This document shows positions 36,479-44,345 of a stretch of 64,000 nucleotides of DNA, piece by piece; the first letter of the stretch is position 1, and every line of letters begins with the position of its first letter. Origin of the DNA: CAVXHV01 sp963761445 (lineage in GTDB: Bacteria > Planctomycetota > Planctomycetia > Isosphaerales > Isosphaeraceae); contig CAVXHV010000005.1 of NCBI GenBank assembly GCA_963761445.1, forward strand, positions 4,340,001 to 4,404,000. Reading direction: 5' to 3'. The position numbers and the translations under genes were made by a program. The notes below the pieces were generated by a model. That model was not told the origin of the DNA and ran no database searches. It was given only the letters and a program-made list of their open reading frames with translations.

Positions 36479-38664
36479 TCACCGGGCCGAGCCTGGGCCT
36501 TGTCCGTTCGTTGCGGGACGACCGAGCTTGGCAAGCGCCTCGCGATCGCCTGGGCACTCCGCGAGCACGGCGCGCCAGAGTTGCGATTCTTCCTCCCGGT
36601 CGCCGCTCTCCGCGGCGAGCACCGCCAGGTTGCGCCGCGTCAAGTGCCCATAGATCCCCATGTCCACGCTCGCGAATTTCTCCGGCCGCGAGAGACCCAG
36701 GATCGTCCGCCAGCATCTTGCCGCCTCGACGGACTCGCCGCGTTGCCGGTGCACGACTGCCTTTCGGAACCACAGTTCCGCGTCCTCGGGGTCTAGAGCG
36801 AGACCCTCGGCGCAAACCCGGATCGCGGACCCTGTGTCATTCAGCATCTGATGGGCGCGGGCGATCAAGGCGAACAGCTTGCGCGTGATCGAGTCGGTTG
36901 GCGCAGAGAATTGCAGACTTTTGCGGAGATATCCGAGCGCCTCGCCCCAGTTGTGCCGCTCGTTGGCGATTGCCCCCAGGTTAAAGAGGGTGAACGGGTC
37001 ATTCGGCCGATGCCTCAAGTCGTCGAGCAAGATGCGTGTATCGCGATCGAGCTTTCTGGACCTGAGCGCGACGTCCACGTAGCCTGTATGCCGGACAACG
37101 AGGTCGGTCCAGCGCACGGGAATTCCAACGCGCCGCAGGGAGGGCAGGATCTGCTCGTGGACGCGGTAAGTCCAGCGGACATCGGGGCGACGAGGGAACA
37201 GCCGGATGTGGTCAACCACGGTCTCGCCGCCGCTGCCATCGGCTCCGCGGTCGCAGGCACAGCGCACGACGAAGGCGGCCTCGTCGCCGGCCCGTAAGCC
37301 GCCAAGCAGGCCCAGCAGCTTCTGCCGCTCGGGCGGCTCGATCACGTCATCAGCGTCCAGCCAGAACACGTAGTCACCGGTCGCGTTATCCAGGGCCACA
37401 TTCCGCGCGGCGGCGAAGTCATCGATCCAGGCGAACTCAAAGACCTTCGCCCCATACTCATGGGCGATCTCGCGTGTGCGGTCGGTGCTGCCCGTGTCGA
37501 CCACCACGGTCTCGTCGAAGATCTGCCGCACTGAGTTCAGACAGTGCGGCAGGTTTGCTTCCTCGTCGCGGACGATTAGGGTCAAGCTGACCCTGGGCGT
37601 TCGAATTCCTTCCCCTCGGGGTCGCGACGGCGGAGGTTCGGAACGCGGAATCTTGATGCTTTCCCGTGGACCTCGTTGACGATTGTGATCGTCGCGTGCA
37701 CGAGCGTTTGCGTCAGCTTCCCGCGCCGCGCCGTGTGACGAAGGTATCTTCTCGGGACCCACCGCGTGGGCCCGTTCTCGCCAGGGTTGCAGCGTGACGC
37801 GAAGGCCCACCGGCGCATCATGCCCCCATTTGGCTGCGAACCGCTGGGCGTTCTCGTCGAGCAGCCGCTCGGTGTCGATACCGTTGCCGGCGAAGGTTCG
37901 GCTGCCGAAATGGTGAATGAACAAATCGTGCGCTACGGCCAGGTCAAACCCGGCCCGCCGGGGCGCACGGCCAGGTCGTCATCGTCGAAGAATCCCAGGC
38001 CGAATCGTTCGTCCAGTCCTCCGATGGTGTCATACACCGCCCGCTTGAGCAGGAGGCAAAATCCCGACAGCTTGGCCGTCGTAAACCACTGGCCGCGGTG
38101 ATCGTCGCGCCAGCGCCGGGTGAAGTCATGCATTTCGTCCAGGTCGCGATACGGGACACATTCAACGCGCTGCGGCGGCGCCGCGTAATTGGACATCGGC
38201 CCGACCAGACCGATTCTGGGACCCGATTCTTCGACGCCGGATTGAGAGGGTTGCGCGCTATCGTGTATATCACCGGTTTCGGATTTCGAGTTTCGGATTT
38301 CGGATTTGTGCTCATTTACCTTGGTCAGCGCCAACAACTGTTCCAGCCAACCGTCCGTGACAACCGTGTCGTTATTGAGCAGTACGAGGTATTCACCGCG
38401 CGCGCATTGCAAGCCCTGATTGATTGCCCGCGGGAACCCCAGGTTTTGGCCGTTGGCGATCACAGTGACGGGCACCGGTGCAGCATCGCGCACGCCCGCG
38501 AGGTACAGCCCTGTGCCGTCGGTCGAGCCGTTGTCTACGACGATCAGCTCACAGCTCGAGTGAGTGTTGCTGAAGAGTGCCTGGAGACAGAGCTGGGTAA
38601 ACTCCCGCTGGTTCCAGCAGGGTATGACGATCGACGTGAGGGCATTGGCGGTCGCTGAGCTCAT
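36479..38664 (-). CDS. Two-domain GT2 glycosyltransferase with TPR tail (one frameshift)
   Basis: ATG 38664 begins a first GT2 domain (SIVIPCWNQREFTQLCLQAL, IVVDNGSTDGT, YLVLLNNDTVVTDGWL, GGLDERFGLGFFDDDDL). Near 37955-37970 one base is shifted. The frame then continues ARRAGFDLAVAHDLFIHHFG and NAQRFAAKWG, crosses a basic linker, and enters a second GT2 domain (VSLTLIVRDEEANLPHCL, VVDTGSTDRT, YVFWLDADDVIEPPE). TPR-like helices follow (ALGYLRKSLQFS, GLALDPEDAELWFRKAVV). I know the same two-GT2-plus-TPR architecture from other planctomycetes, so it is one gene of about 725 aa. It probably builds surface glycans in the cytosol. The downstream 36479 end is intact. Confidence 0.75.
38277..38308 (-). 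repeat. Low-complexity in-frame insertion (KSEIRNSKSE type)
   Basis: Tandem TTTCGGATTTCG-like units inside the first GT2 domain encode KSEIRNSKSET. This is a recurrent interspersed repeat and appears to be inserted between motifs of the enzyme without breaking the frame. Confidence 0.6.
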
Positions 38665-38752
38665 GATCGGTCACAATGTTTTAGGCGAGAGATTTCCGCG
38701 GTTCAATCGGTCTCCCGGGTTCAAGGCGCCCTGCGGGCGTTCGTCCTTTCTA

Positions 38753-39538
38753 TTATGTGTCGATCGTTCCCATGCCATGGGCGACGGATCCTGTGCGGCA
38801 GTCAGCGTTGCTCAGTACCTGCACTCCGCGGTTGCGATCGAAGACGACGCACGGCGTGGCAACTGGCAGCCGATGCACCCACTTGCGCGCGAAAACTTTG
38901 GCGCTCGCGAAGAAGGCCTCTGGCAGCCCAATGCTCCGAGAATTGTGCCGGCACGGCGCACCGAGAGCCACCACTGCGTGCCCGCGCTCATGGGCCTGGA
39001 GGCAGATGTCCGCTCCGTACAAGTGGAAACCCAACTCCGGGTCGAAGCGAAGCGGTGTGTCCTTCCGGACGATCAGTAGCAGCTCGTCGAGCGTGGCGAC
39101 CGGCGCGGGCAAGCCTGGTCCGTCAGTCAAGACCCGACCGCGGTCCTCGACCCAGCCAATACGCTGCGCGGTCAGTCGATTTTTCGAATTTGACGGGCAC
39201 TCGAGGCACTCTGACACCGGGCCAACCCCATACACCCCTGCCACGCCGATCGGTCCGAACCGCCGCTCAGCGATGCGGTACTGGTTGACGGCGAGGCGAT
39301 CCCATCCGAACGGGAGGAAGACGTCCTGGTGCAGGCACACTATCAAGTCGTTTCTAGAGCGGTCAATGCCCGTGCTTAACCCCGCGGCGGCACTGGGAGC
39401 ACCCCGGATCGCGATGACCTCGTGAGAGGGGTTCTCGGTGAGGCACGGGGCAGCCAGTAGGTTGGCGTCTAGAACAACAGACGAAGACGAGCACACGACG
39501 AAAGAAATGGATTGTACGCCAGTCGGCCTTTGATACAT
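38753..39538 (-). CDS. Glycosyltransferase-like protein (Glyco_tranf_2_5 type)
   Basis: This 261-aa cytosolic protein starts MYQRPTGVQSISFVVCSS. It has the pattern of the StrF-like GT-A fold: HEVIAIRGAPSAAAGLSTGI, DLIVCLHQDVFLPFGWDRL with the HQDV acidic motif, GPIGVAGVYGVG, VATLDELLLIV, FHLYGADICLQAHERG and EAFFASAKVFARKWVHRLP. It lies 88 nt upstream of the two-domain glycosyltransferase on the same strand, suggesting one glycan-assembly operon. The sugar donor is unknown. Confidence 0.8.
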   Translation of the reverse strand: MYQRPTGVQSISFVVCSSSSVVLDANLLAAPCLTENPSHEVIAIRGAPSAAAGLSTGIDRSRNDLIVCLHQDVFLPFGWDRLAVNQYRIAERRFGPIGVAGVYGVGPVSECLECPSNSKNRLTAQRIGWVEDRGRVLTDGPGLPAPVATLDELLLIVRKDTPLRFDPELGFHLYGADICLQAHERGHAVVALGAPCRHNSRSIGLPEAFFASAKVFARKWVHRLPVATPCVVFDRNRGVQVLSNADCRTGSVAHGMGTIDT

Positions 39539-39608
39539 GGTAACCGATCCCGAGAGCCGAAAGTGCGAGTTTATAGTCGCGGTGTGTCACCTCGCCGTCC
39601 AAGGCGAC

Positions 39609-40895
39609 CTAATAGGCAGGGCTCGCGCGGAAGTCTCGCGCGCGGCCGCATTCGATGTCGGAGATCCAACGATGAAATACAGCGGCGTCTTGAGGCGAGC
39701 ATTCGGCGCACTTACGCAAGTAACCGAGGACGCTGTCTCGCTCGCCCTGCTCAAGAAGTTCCTTCGCAAGCGACAGGTTTTTCCCACCGCCTGTGAAGAG
39801 CAAACGCGCGGGAAAATCTGGTACCGAGACGGCCGACATCAACCGATCTTTAGCCTCTTCGAGGTTACCATCGATAAGCGCTAGGTGCCCCAAGACCACG
39901 TTCGCCTCATGGATGGCTACTGCGCGTACTACGGTCTTCTTCTGGATGGCTCCGAGCCTCACTAGCTCCATAGACCAGCGCGTGGATTTCTCATAGTCGC
40001 CAGCGATATATGCCGCGCGCGCCGCGCTCAAAACGAGACCAAACCGATCCTCGTCATTCACGGTTTGGGCAATGGCGCGCTCAAACTGCGCAATAGCCGG
40101 AGCTGCGGACCGATTCGCTCGAGATCCGGCTGGTTGCCTCTTACTCTCGAGCGAATACATCCGACCTAGAGCACTTGACCATTCAGGATTGTGTGGCTCA
40201 AGGTGTTCACATCGGCGGAGCAGATCTACACTCAGCGACCGTTCGGATCCACTAAAGAACGCAGCCGCGCCGGCAAGCAATTCCGCGTCATAAGGATTGG
40301 CGTCGACGTTGCGAAGCCAGAGCTGCCTTGCCTCGTCGTACGGCACAGCATCAAATTCAGGCACGAGGCGAAGCAGAGGTGCGCAGCGCGCGATCTCAGC
40401 CCGCGGAAGGTGTTCGATCGTCCTAAGGATGAGTTGCTGCCTGGCATGGCGCACCGACGTCGACTCCGCACAGCACCTGAAGTAGACGACGAGGACTAGC
40501 GCCAGCGTCGCCAAATCCGATAAATCTCGAGCGATCGCAACTTCGAATTGCTTGACGCTACTTGGATCGAGGGCGCGCGATACCTCCCAGATGGCTCGCA
40601 GCGCCGCATCTCGCACATTTTTGAGGGGGTCGGCCATCGCCAATCGCAGGATCGGAATCGCTGCTGCTGCTCCCGGGGGCCGTTCGCACAGATTCTTGAG
40701 GGTGATTACTCGTGTCAACTCGTCACCGCTGACGACGTCATCCTCCATCCGTGTGACGTTCCATTTCAGTTCCGGCGACGGTTCTATACCGCCCCCTGGT
40801 GATAGACCAGCGACGTTCACCTCGGCTCCGCACCGGGGGCACGCACCGGTAAGTATCTGCCTGTGTGTGATAGCACAGTCGGGAGGAATAACCAT
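39609..40895 (-). CDS. HEAT/TPR-repeat protein behind the RHS toxin (immunity candidate)
   Basis: This 428-aa protein begins with a small Cys/His block (DCAITHRQIL, then CPRCG), which looks like a zinc ribbon. HEAT-like helices follow (ILRLAMADPLKNVRDAALRA), then TPR-like helices (LLRRCEHLEPHNPEWSSALG, AARAAYIAGDYEKSTRW). I recall similar uncharacterised planctomycete proteins but no family name. It is the second gene after the RHS C-terminal piece on the same strand. A shorter gene with the same N-terminus lies between. Immunity function is inferred from position only. Confidence 0.65.
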   Translation of the reverse strand: MVIPPDCAITHRQILTGACPRCGAEVNVAGLSPGGGIEPSPELKWNVTRMEDDVVSGDELTRVITLKNLCERPPGAAAAIPILRLAMADPLKNVRDAALRAIWEVSRALDPSSVKQFEVAIARDLSDLATLALVLVVYFRCCAESTSVRHARQQLILRTIEHLPRAEIARCAPLLRLVPEFDAVPYDEARQLWLRNVDANPYDAELLAGAAAFFSGSERSLSVDLLRRCEHLEPHNPEWSSALGRMYSLESKRQPAGSRANRSAAPAIAQFERAIAQTVNDEDRFGLVLSAARAAYIAGDYEKSTRWSMELVRLGAIQKKTVVRAVAIHEANVVLGHLALIDGNLEEAKDRLMSAVSVPDFPARLLFTGGGKNLSLAKELLEQGERDSVLGYLRKCAECSPQDAAVFHRWISDIECGRARDFRASPAY

Positions 40896-40904
40896 AGCGA
40901 AAAC

Positions 40905-41222
40905 TCACAATGCAGGCGTTAGAACTGTTCGCAGCGCTCCGATGTCGGCTTTTCGGGGCACGCTCACGCGAACGTTACCGTACCGGCTTCGATGGCATCT
41001 AATCATGAACCATTCAGGTGGACGGGGATCGGGTCGATAACTGTCGGTCACGGCGGAGCGTCGCCGATCGGATCCCATGGGACCGTTAGCGGATAAACAA
41101 CCCGCGACCCGTTTACCGTCCATCGGTCCATTCAACCAGTCCAAGCGTTTCTCGAATCGCTCCAAGCGCGCGTCAGTGGGTATCTGCCGGTGGGAAATCA
41201 CGCAATCGATAGGGATCGCCAT
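40905..41222 (-). CDS. Short paralogue of the adjacent HEAT/TPR gene, degraded
   Basis: The product starts MAIPIDCVISHRQIPTDA, clearly matching the start of the next gene (MVIPPDCAITHRQILTGA). The CPRCG block is lost, and the remaining 85 residues show no repeat structure. It begins 9 nt after the RHS stop, the place where an immunity gene is expected. It is probably a truncated duplicate. A role as short decoy or regulatory peptide cannot be excluded. Confidence 0.5.
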   Translation of the reverse strand: MAIPIDCVISHRQIPTDARLERFEKRLDWLNGPMDGKRVAGCLSANGPMGSDRRRSAVTDSYRPDPRPPEWFMIRCHRSRYGNVRVSVPRKADIGALRTVLTPAL

Positions 41223-41231
41223 AGCGCAAGC

Positions 41232-42263
41232 TCACAACACTGGCACCGCAATGATTGGCACTGTTATTGGCGCCGCCGGTGGAAACAGAACCGTGATAAT
41301 TCCGGCGCCGACCTTCACAACGACAACTACCACTACGACTGTAACCACTATCCGCGTGGGGGGCGGCTGGTATATCGGGCCTATTGTCAATTTCGGTGGA
41401 CCCTCCGTGACTGGAGGCGGCATACCTCCTATCGGGAACGGTACCGGCTCTCTACCACCATCGGTCGGGGGACCTGGATCTTGACTATCTAAGCATTCTT
41501 CCCACTGTTGTATACACCAGTCCTCAGGCAATCCCAGCGATAACATCCATTCGAGTTCATCGAGACAAAACCGCCATCGTGGGAAATAAATTGGGGGAAA
41601 ATCATCGCCAGTCGGTGGGAAAAGCGGGACCAGCCCAAGGACGGGAGTCTGTGGACCGTTCCCCCCGCCTCGGAGACCGACGCAGTAGAGCCCGCTTGGA
41701 TCAACTGCAATTGTTGGAGCATTAGCAGCGTACCGGTACAAATTCGTGTCGCCTGCCGAGAATCCATTGGGATCTTGACTCATGAATCGCCCTGTGGCTG
41801 CACTGTAATACCGGGCATGGTCGTAGTAAAGTCCAGTCGTCGCGTCAAATTGCATGCCCGCGAACATGAACCGATCACCGTTCGATGAATTCGTTTGATT
41901 CGTGATGTTGCCGAATGCATCATAGGTGATTTCGTCGAGCACGGTGCCTGACGTGCTCTCAATGTAGCGCACCGATCCGAGCGAGTCGGTCAGGTACCAC
42001 GCCGTCGTTCCGCTCGAGCTCGTGCGCGCCAGGATCACGTCGCCCGCCGCTGGGCCGAACAGGTAACGTACGGTCACGCTCCCGGACCCGTTAAAGTCGG
42101 CATACGGATTCGCATCCGCGCTCGTGCCGTTGAAAACCGTCCACGTTTGCGTGCCGGTGTCCTTGATCCCGATCCGCCGGCCAAGAGCGTCGTAGAATGA
42201 TACGGTGTTCAGATGAGCGTTCGGCGCGCAAATCATTGGCGCGCACCGGTAGCGCGAGAGCAA
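41232..42263 (-). CDS. RHS protein C-terminal part with a hydrophobic tip
   Basis: This piece contains the end of an RHS/YD-repeat shell: SFYDALGRRIGIKDTG, YLTDSLGSVRYIESTSG, ITYDAFGNITNQTN, and the RHS core signature YYDHARYYSAATGRFMSQDP then YRYAANAPTIAVDPSG. About 160 residues follow as variable tip. They are Pro-rich (FPPTGDDFPPIYFPRW), contain Cys residues, and end in RIVVTVVVVVVVVKVGAG and an Ile/Val/Pro-rich end, which could insert in a membrane. No known toxin family was recognised. The N-terminal part of the gene is 2 kb upstream, beyond an inserted element. The first 15 residues are not RHS. Confidence 0.8.
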   Translation of the reverse strand: MLSRYRCAPMICAPNAHLNTVSFYDALGRRIGIKDTGTQTWTVFNGTSADANPYADFNGSGSVTVRYLFGPAAGDVILARTSSSGTTAWYLTDSLGSVRYIESTSGTVLDEITYDAFGNITNQTNSSNGDRFMFAGMQFDATTGLYYDHARYYSAATGRFMSQDPNGFSAGDTNLYRYAANAPTIAVDPSGLYCVGLRGGGNGPQTPVLGLVPLFPPTGDDFPPIYFPRWRFCLDELEWMLSLGLPEDWCIQQWEECLDSQDPGPPTDGGREPVPFPIGGMPPPVTEGPPKLTIGPIYQPPPTRIVVTVVVVVVVVKVGAGIITVLFPPAAPITVPIIAVPVL

Positions 42264-42291
42264 CGGTGGGTGCGCAAAAAATCATTTGCGC
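42223..42291. repeat. Two related hairpins at the distal end of the inserted element
   Basis: GCGCGC at 42224 and 42239 flank AAATCATTG, and GCGCAAA at 42272 pairs with TTTGCGC at 42285 around AAATCA. The two hairpins share the AAATCATT core and lie between the RHS sequence and the stop of the 520-aa gene. Confidence 0.65.
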
Positions 42292-42308
42292 GAGGGTGAC
42301 GAGATGTA

Positions 42309-43871
42309 CTATTCCGCTCGACCAAACTCCTGCGCAAACAGCTTAGCGCGAACATCAATTGCCATGCTCATGAATCGCTGACCGGCGCGCGTCACGCGGT
42401 AACGCCTCGAGCGCGGATATTTCGCAACCAAGCCGTGGGCACGCAGCAGGCTGATCCGGCGACTCACCCGCCCGGACCGCCTGCGCCGTTCCACTTCATC
42501 TTTTGGTCTGGAACCGTACAACCGTTCGGCCACCTCACCGCTGCGGAAGCCGCGCACGGCGTGTTCACCACGCAGCACGGCTTGAAACAGGGCCTGATCG
42601 TCGCGTGAAAGCGGCTGCAAGCCGCGACGTTTCCGCCCTTGAAAAGATACCGGCGCGCATCTCGAGTCTAATTCCCTCTGGCCGACGCCCACGTCATTTA
42701 CGACCGCGAGCCCCTCCAGATAACGATCGTTAGCCCGCTGGCTAACCTGCGCGTACCGGTACATATTGGCCACACCCTTATTCATCTCAAACCAACCGAC
42801 GACCTTGCTTCCATCATTCTTGAGCCGGGGTCGGTGCACGAAGAATTCTTTGGGATCGTTGATCACTGTCTCGATCCGCAACACCCGGCCCGACTTGTCG
42901 TACATCTTGATGGCGTTGCTCTTGACCCAATGCTTGACGGCCGCACCCGGCTCGCGTCGCCGCCAGTGCGTTCGGACTTCCCCCTTGAACGTCGCACGGT
43001 ACTTCCGTCCCAAAAACGTCATCATCTGATCCGCGCCAAAACAATGAACTGCGTGCTCGTACAGACCACGGCGCAATGATGACAGCGCCGTCTTGTTGGC
43101 AAAAAGCACATCCGTTGAGAACTCGGCCTGGTCGATCACCCAGTAGTAGTTTTGCCCGGCTAGCCAGTCCTTGAGCAGGGGATTGACCCGGCCGGCCAGG
43201 CGATCGAGCAGTCTAGGCCAATCGCGCCGCCAGAAGCTCCGTGCGCACTCGTTGGCCTTCTCGACATCAGCCAGTTCCACGAACGCGTTGTCGTGTTTCT
43301 CGAAGGCGATCCCGCGAGCGGTGAGCTTCCGCGCCAGCCATTCGTGGCCGTTGACATATACTTGCACCGTGAAGGGAAACCAAGTTTGGAGCTTCACGTG
43401 CATCAAGCCAAATTCGCGGTCTATCCAGTAGAAGTAGATGACCAAACAGACGCGTTGGTCCGAACGTACCTTGGGACCGTCGTCGCTATAGTGCACGCGG
43501 AAAGTACGGCAGGTTTCCATCGCCCCATAGACGCATACGAGGCCCTCGGTGATGCCGTCTCGCTGGGCCAGTTGGCGAGCGTTCTCCTCCATCGGCTCCG
43601 GCCGCGATAGATGACGGTAGGTGCGGCCCGCCTTCTCAGCCAATTCGCGAGCGTGTGCCTTTAAGGTCTCGGCAAACCACGGTGCGGCGTGCTTGAAGTT
43701 CCACCAACCGTCCGAGAGCTCCCTCATATTGAGAGCGATCTGCTTGGAGAAGAGCCAGGTCGCAAAGTATCCCACGCCGGCGATGGGAAGATGGCCGCGC
43801 AAGATCACGCGGTCAAAACATTCGAGAACCCCGTTGATTTCCGATCGATGCTTGGCGACAAATGAGTTCAC
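42309..43871 (-). CDS. Uncharacterised multi-copy protein with C-terminal winged helix
   Basis: GTG 43871 has AAGGA 8 nt upstream. The 520-aa product starts MNSFVAKHRSEINGVLECFD and contains DRVILRGHLPI, DGITEGLVCVYGAMETC, LVIYFYWIDREFGLMHVKLQ, TWFPFTVQVYVNGHEWLAR, YWVIDQAEFSTDVLFANK, KSNAIKMYDKSGRVLRIET and NKGVANMYRYAQVSQRANDR. The C-terminal 90 residues resemble a winged helix-turn-helix (RRISLLRAHGLVAKYPRSRR). I recognise these blocks from a widespread, multi-copy bacterial family without an assigned function. It is not a DDE, IS110, Y1, IscB/TnpB or reverse-transcriptase protein by motifs I can see. Its place inside an RHS gene suggests mobility. Confidence 0.75.
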   Translation of the reverse strand: MNSFVAKHRSEINGVLECFDRVILRGHLPIAGVGYFATWLFSKQIALNMRELSDGWWNFKHAAPWFAETLKAHARELAEKAGRTYRHLSRPEPMEENARQLAQRDGITEGLVCVYGAMETCRTFRVHYSDDGPKVRSDQRVCLVIYFYWIDREFGLMHVKLQTWFPFTVQVYVNGHEWLARKLTARGIAFEKHDNAFVELADVEKANECARSFWRRDWPRLLDRLAGRVNPLLKDWLAGQNYYWVIDQAEFSTDVLFANKTALSSLRRGLYEHAVHCFGADQMMTFLGRKYRATFKGEVRTHWRRREPGAAVKHWVKSNAIKMYDKSGRVLRIETVINDPKEFFVHRPRLKNDGSKVVGWFEMNKGVANMYRYAQVSQRANDRYLEGLAVVNDVGVGQRELDSRCAPVSFQGRKRRGLQPLSRDDQALFQAVLRGEHAVRGFRSGEVAERLYGSRPKDEVERRRRSGRVSRRISLLRAHGLVAKYPRSRRYRVTRAGQRFMSMAIDVRAKLFAQEFGRAE

Positions 43872-44345
43872 GGTGTTGTTCCTTGCTGCTGGTATGGCTA
43901 GCCCTCGCAGGCTGGGCCAGTGTCCGTGATCCCAGCGAGGGGCAACACCGTTTTACTTGGTCTGGGCCAAAAACCAAGTGGGCAGGCGCCGGAGATGAGC
44001 CCGGCAGCTACGCATCGCGGGACGCGACCGGGTTTGCCCAAGCGAGACAACTTCAACGGGCGATTGGCGCCGAGCCAAGCGCAGCGACAATCGCCATTGG
44101 CCTGGACGGAGGATAGGGCTCTGCTGAGGAGCACCCCGAGCGCCGACCCAGGGGCCAAGACCGGAGCCAAGGCCGAGCCCGAGTGCCCGGCCTTGCTCCC
44201 CACATCGCGAAGCTGGCCTAGGCCGCAGCTCCGGGATTGGCACCAATGCGTCAAACCTCCGCGGCACGATGCCGCGGGCTCCGGGTCAGGACGTCCCTCA
44301 CGCGGCGAGACGCCGCTCGAGCCCAGTGAATCCTTTGGTTGCGGC
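43872..44345 (-). other. Structured GC-rich leader of the 520-aa gene
   Basis: No protein-like frame is present in about 470 nt directly upstream of the GTG start. It contains perfect stems: GCGGCG/CGCCGC at 44302-44316, CCGCGGCA/TGCCGCGG at 44259-44277, and palindromic GGCCTAGGCC near 44216. Repeated GGCC-rich motifs continue towards the start codon. It may be a structured RNA or recombination end of the element. Confidence 0.5.

Larger units (their letters stand above)
42264..44345 (-). mobile_element. Uncharacterised inserted element carrying one 520-aa gene
   Basis: RHS coding sequence is recognisable up to TTYTYSS (at about 44345 on the - strand) and resumes at HLNTVSFYDALG (about 42215). 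Between lie a GC-rich non-coding leader of about 470 nt, a single 520-codon gene, and a pair of short hairpins. I find no inverted terminal repeats or target duplication. RHS sequence between the two pieces appears shorter than normal, so insertion was accompanied by deletion or the parts come from different RHS genes. Boundaries are approximate. Confidence 0.55.

Noticed and set aside
43898..44254. 118-codon - strand ORF in the leader of the 520-aa gene
   Set aside because: The composition is Gly/Ala/Leu/Arg-rich without domain pattern, and the DNA is dominated by hairpins, so a structured non-coding region fits better.
42264..44345. Self-splicing intron interpretation of the RHS-inserted element
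   Set aside because: No group I or II intron features or reverse transcriptase were seen, and joining the flanks would leave RHS repeats missing.
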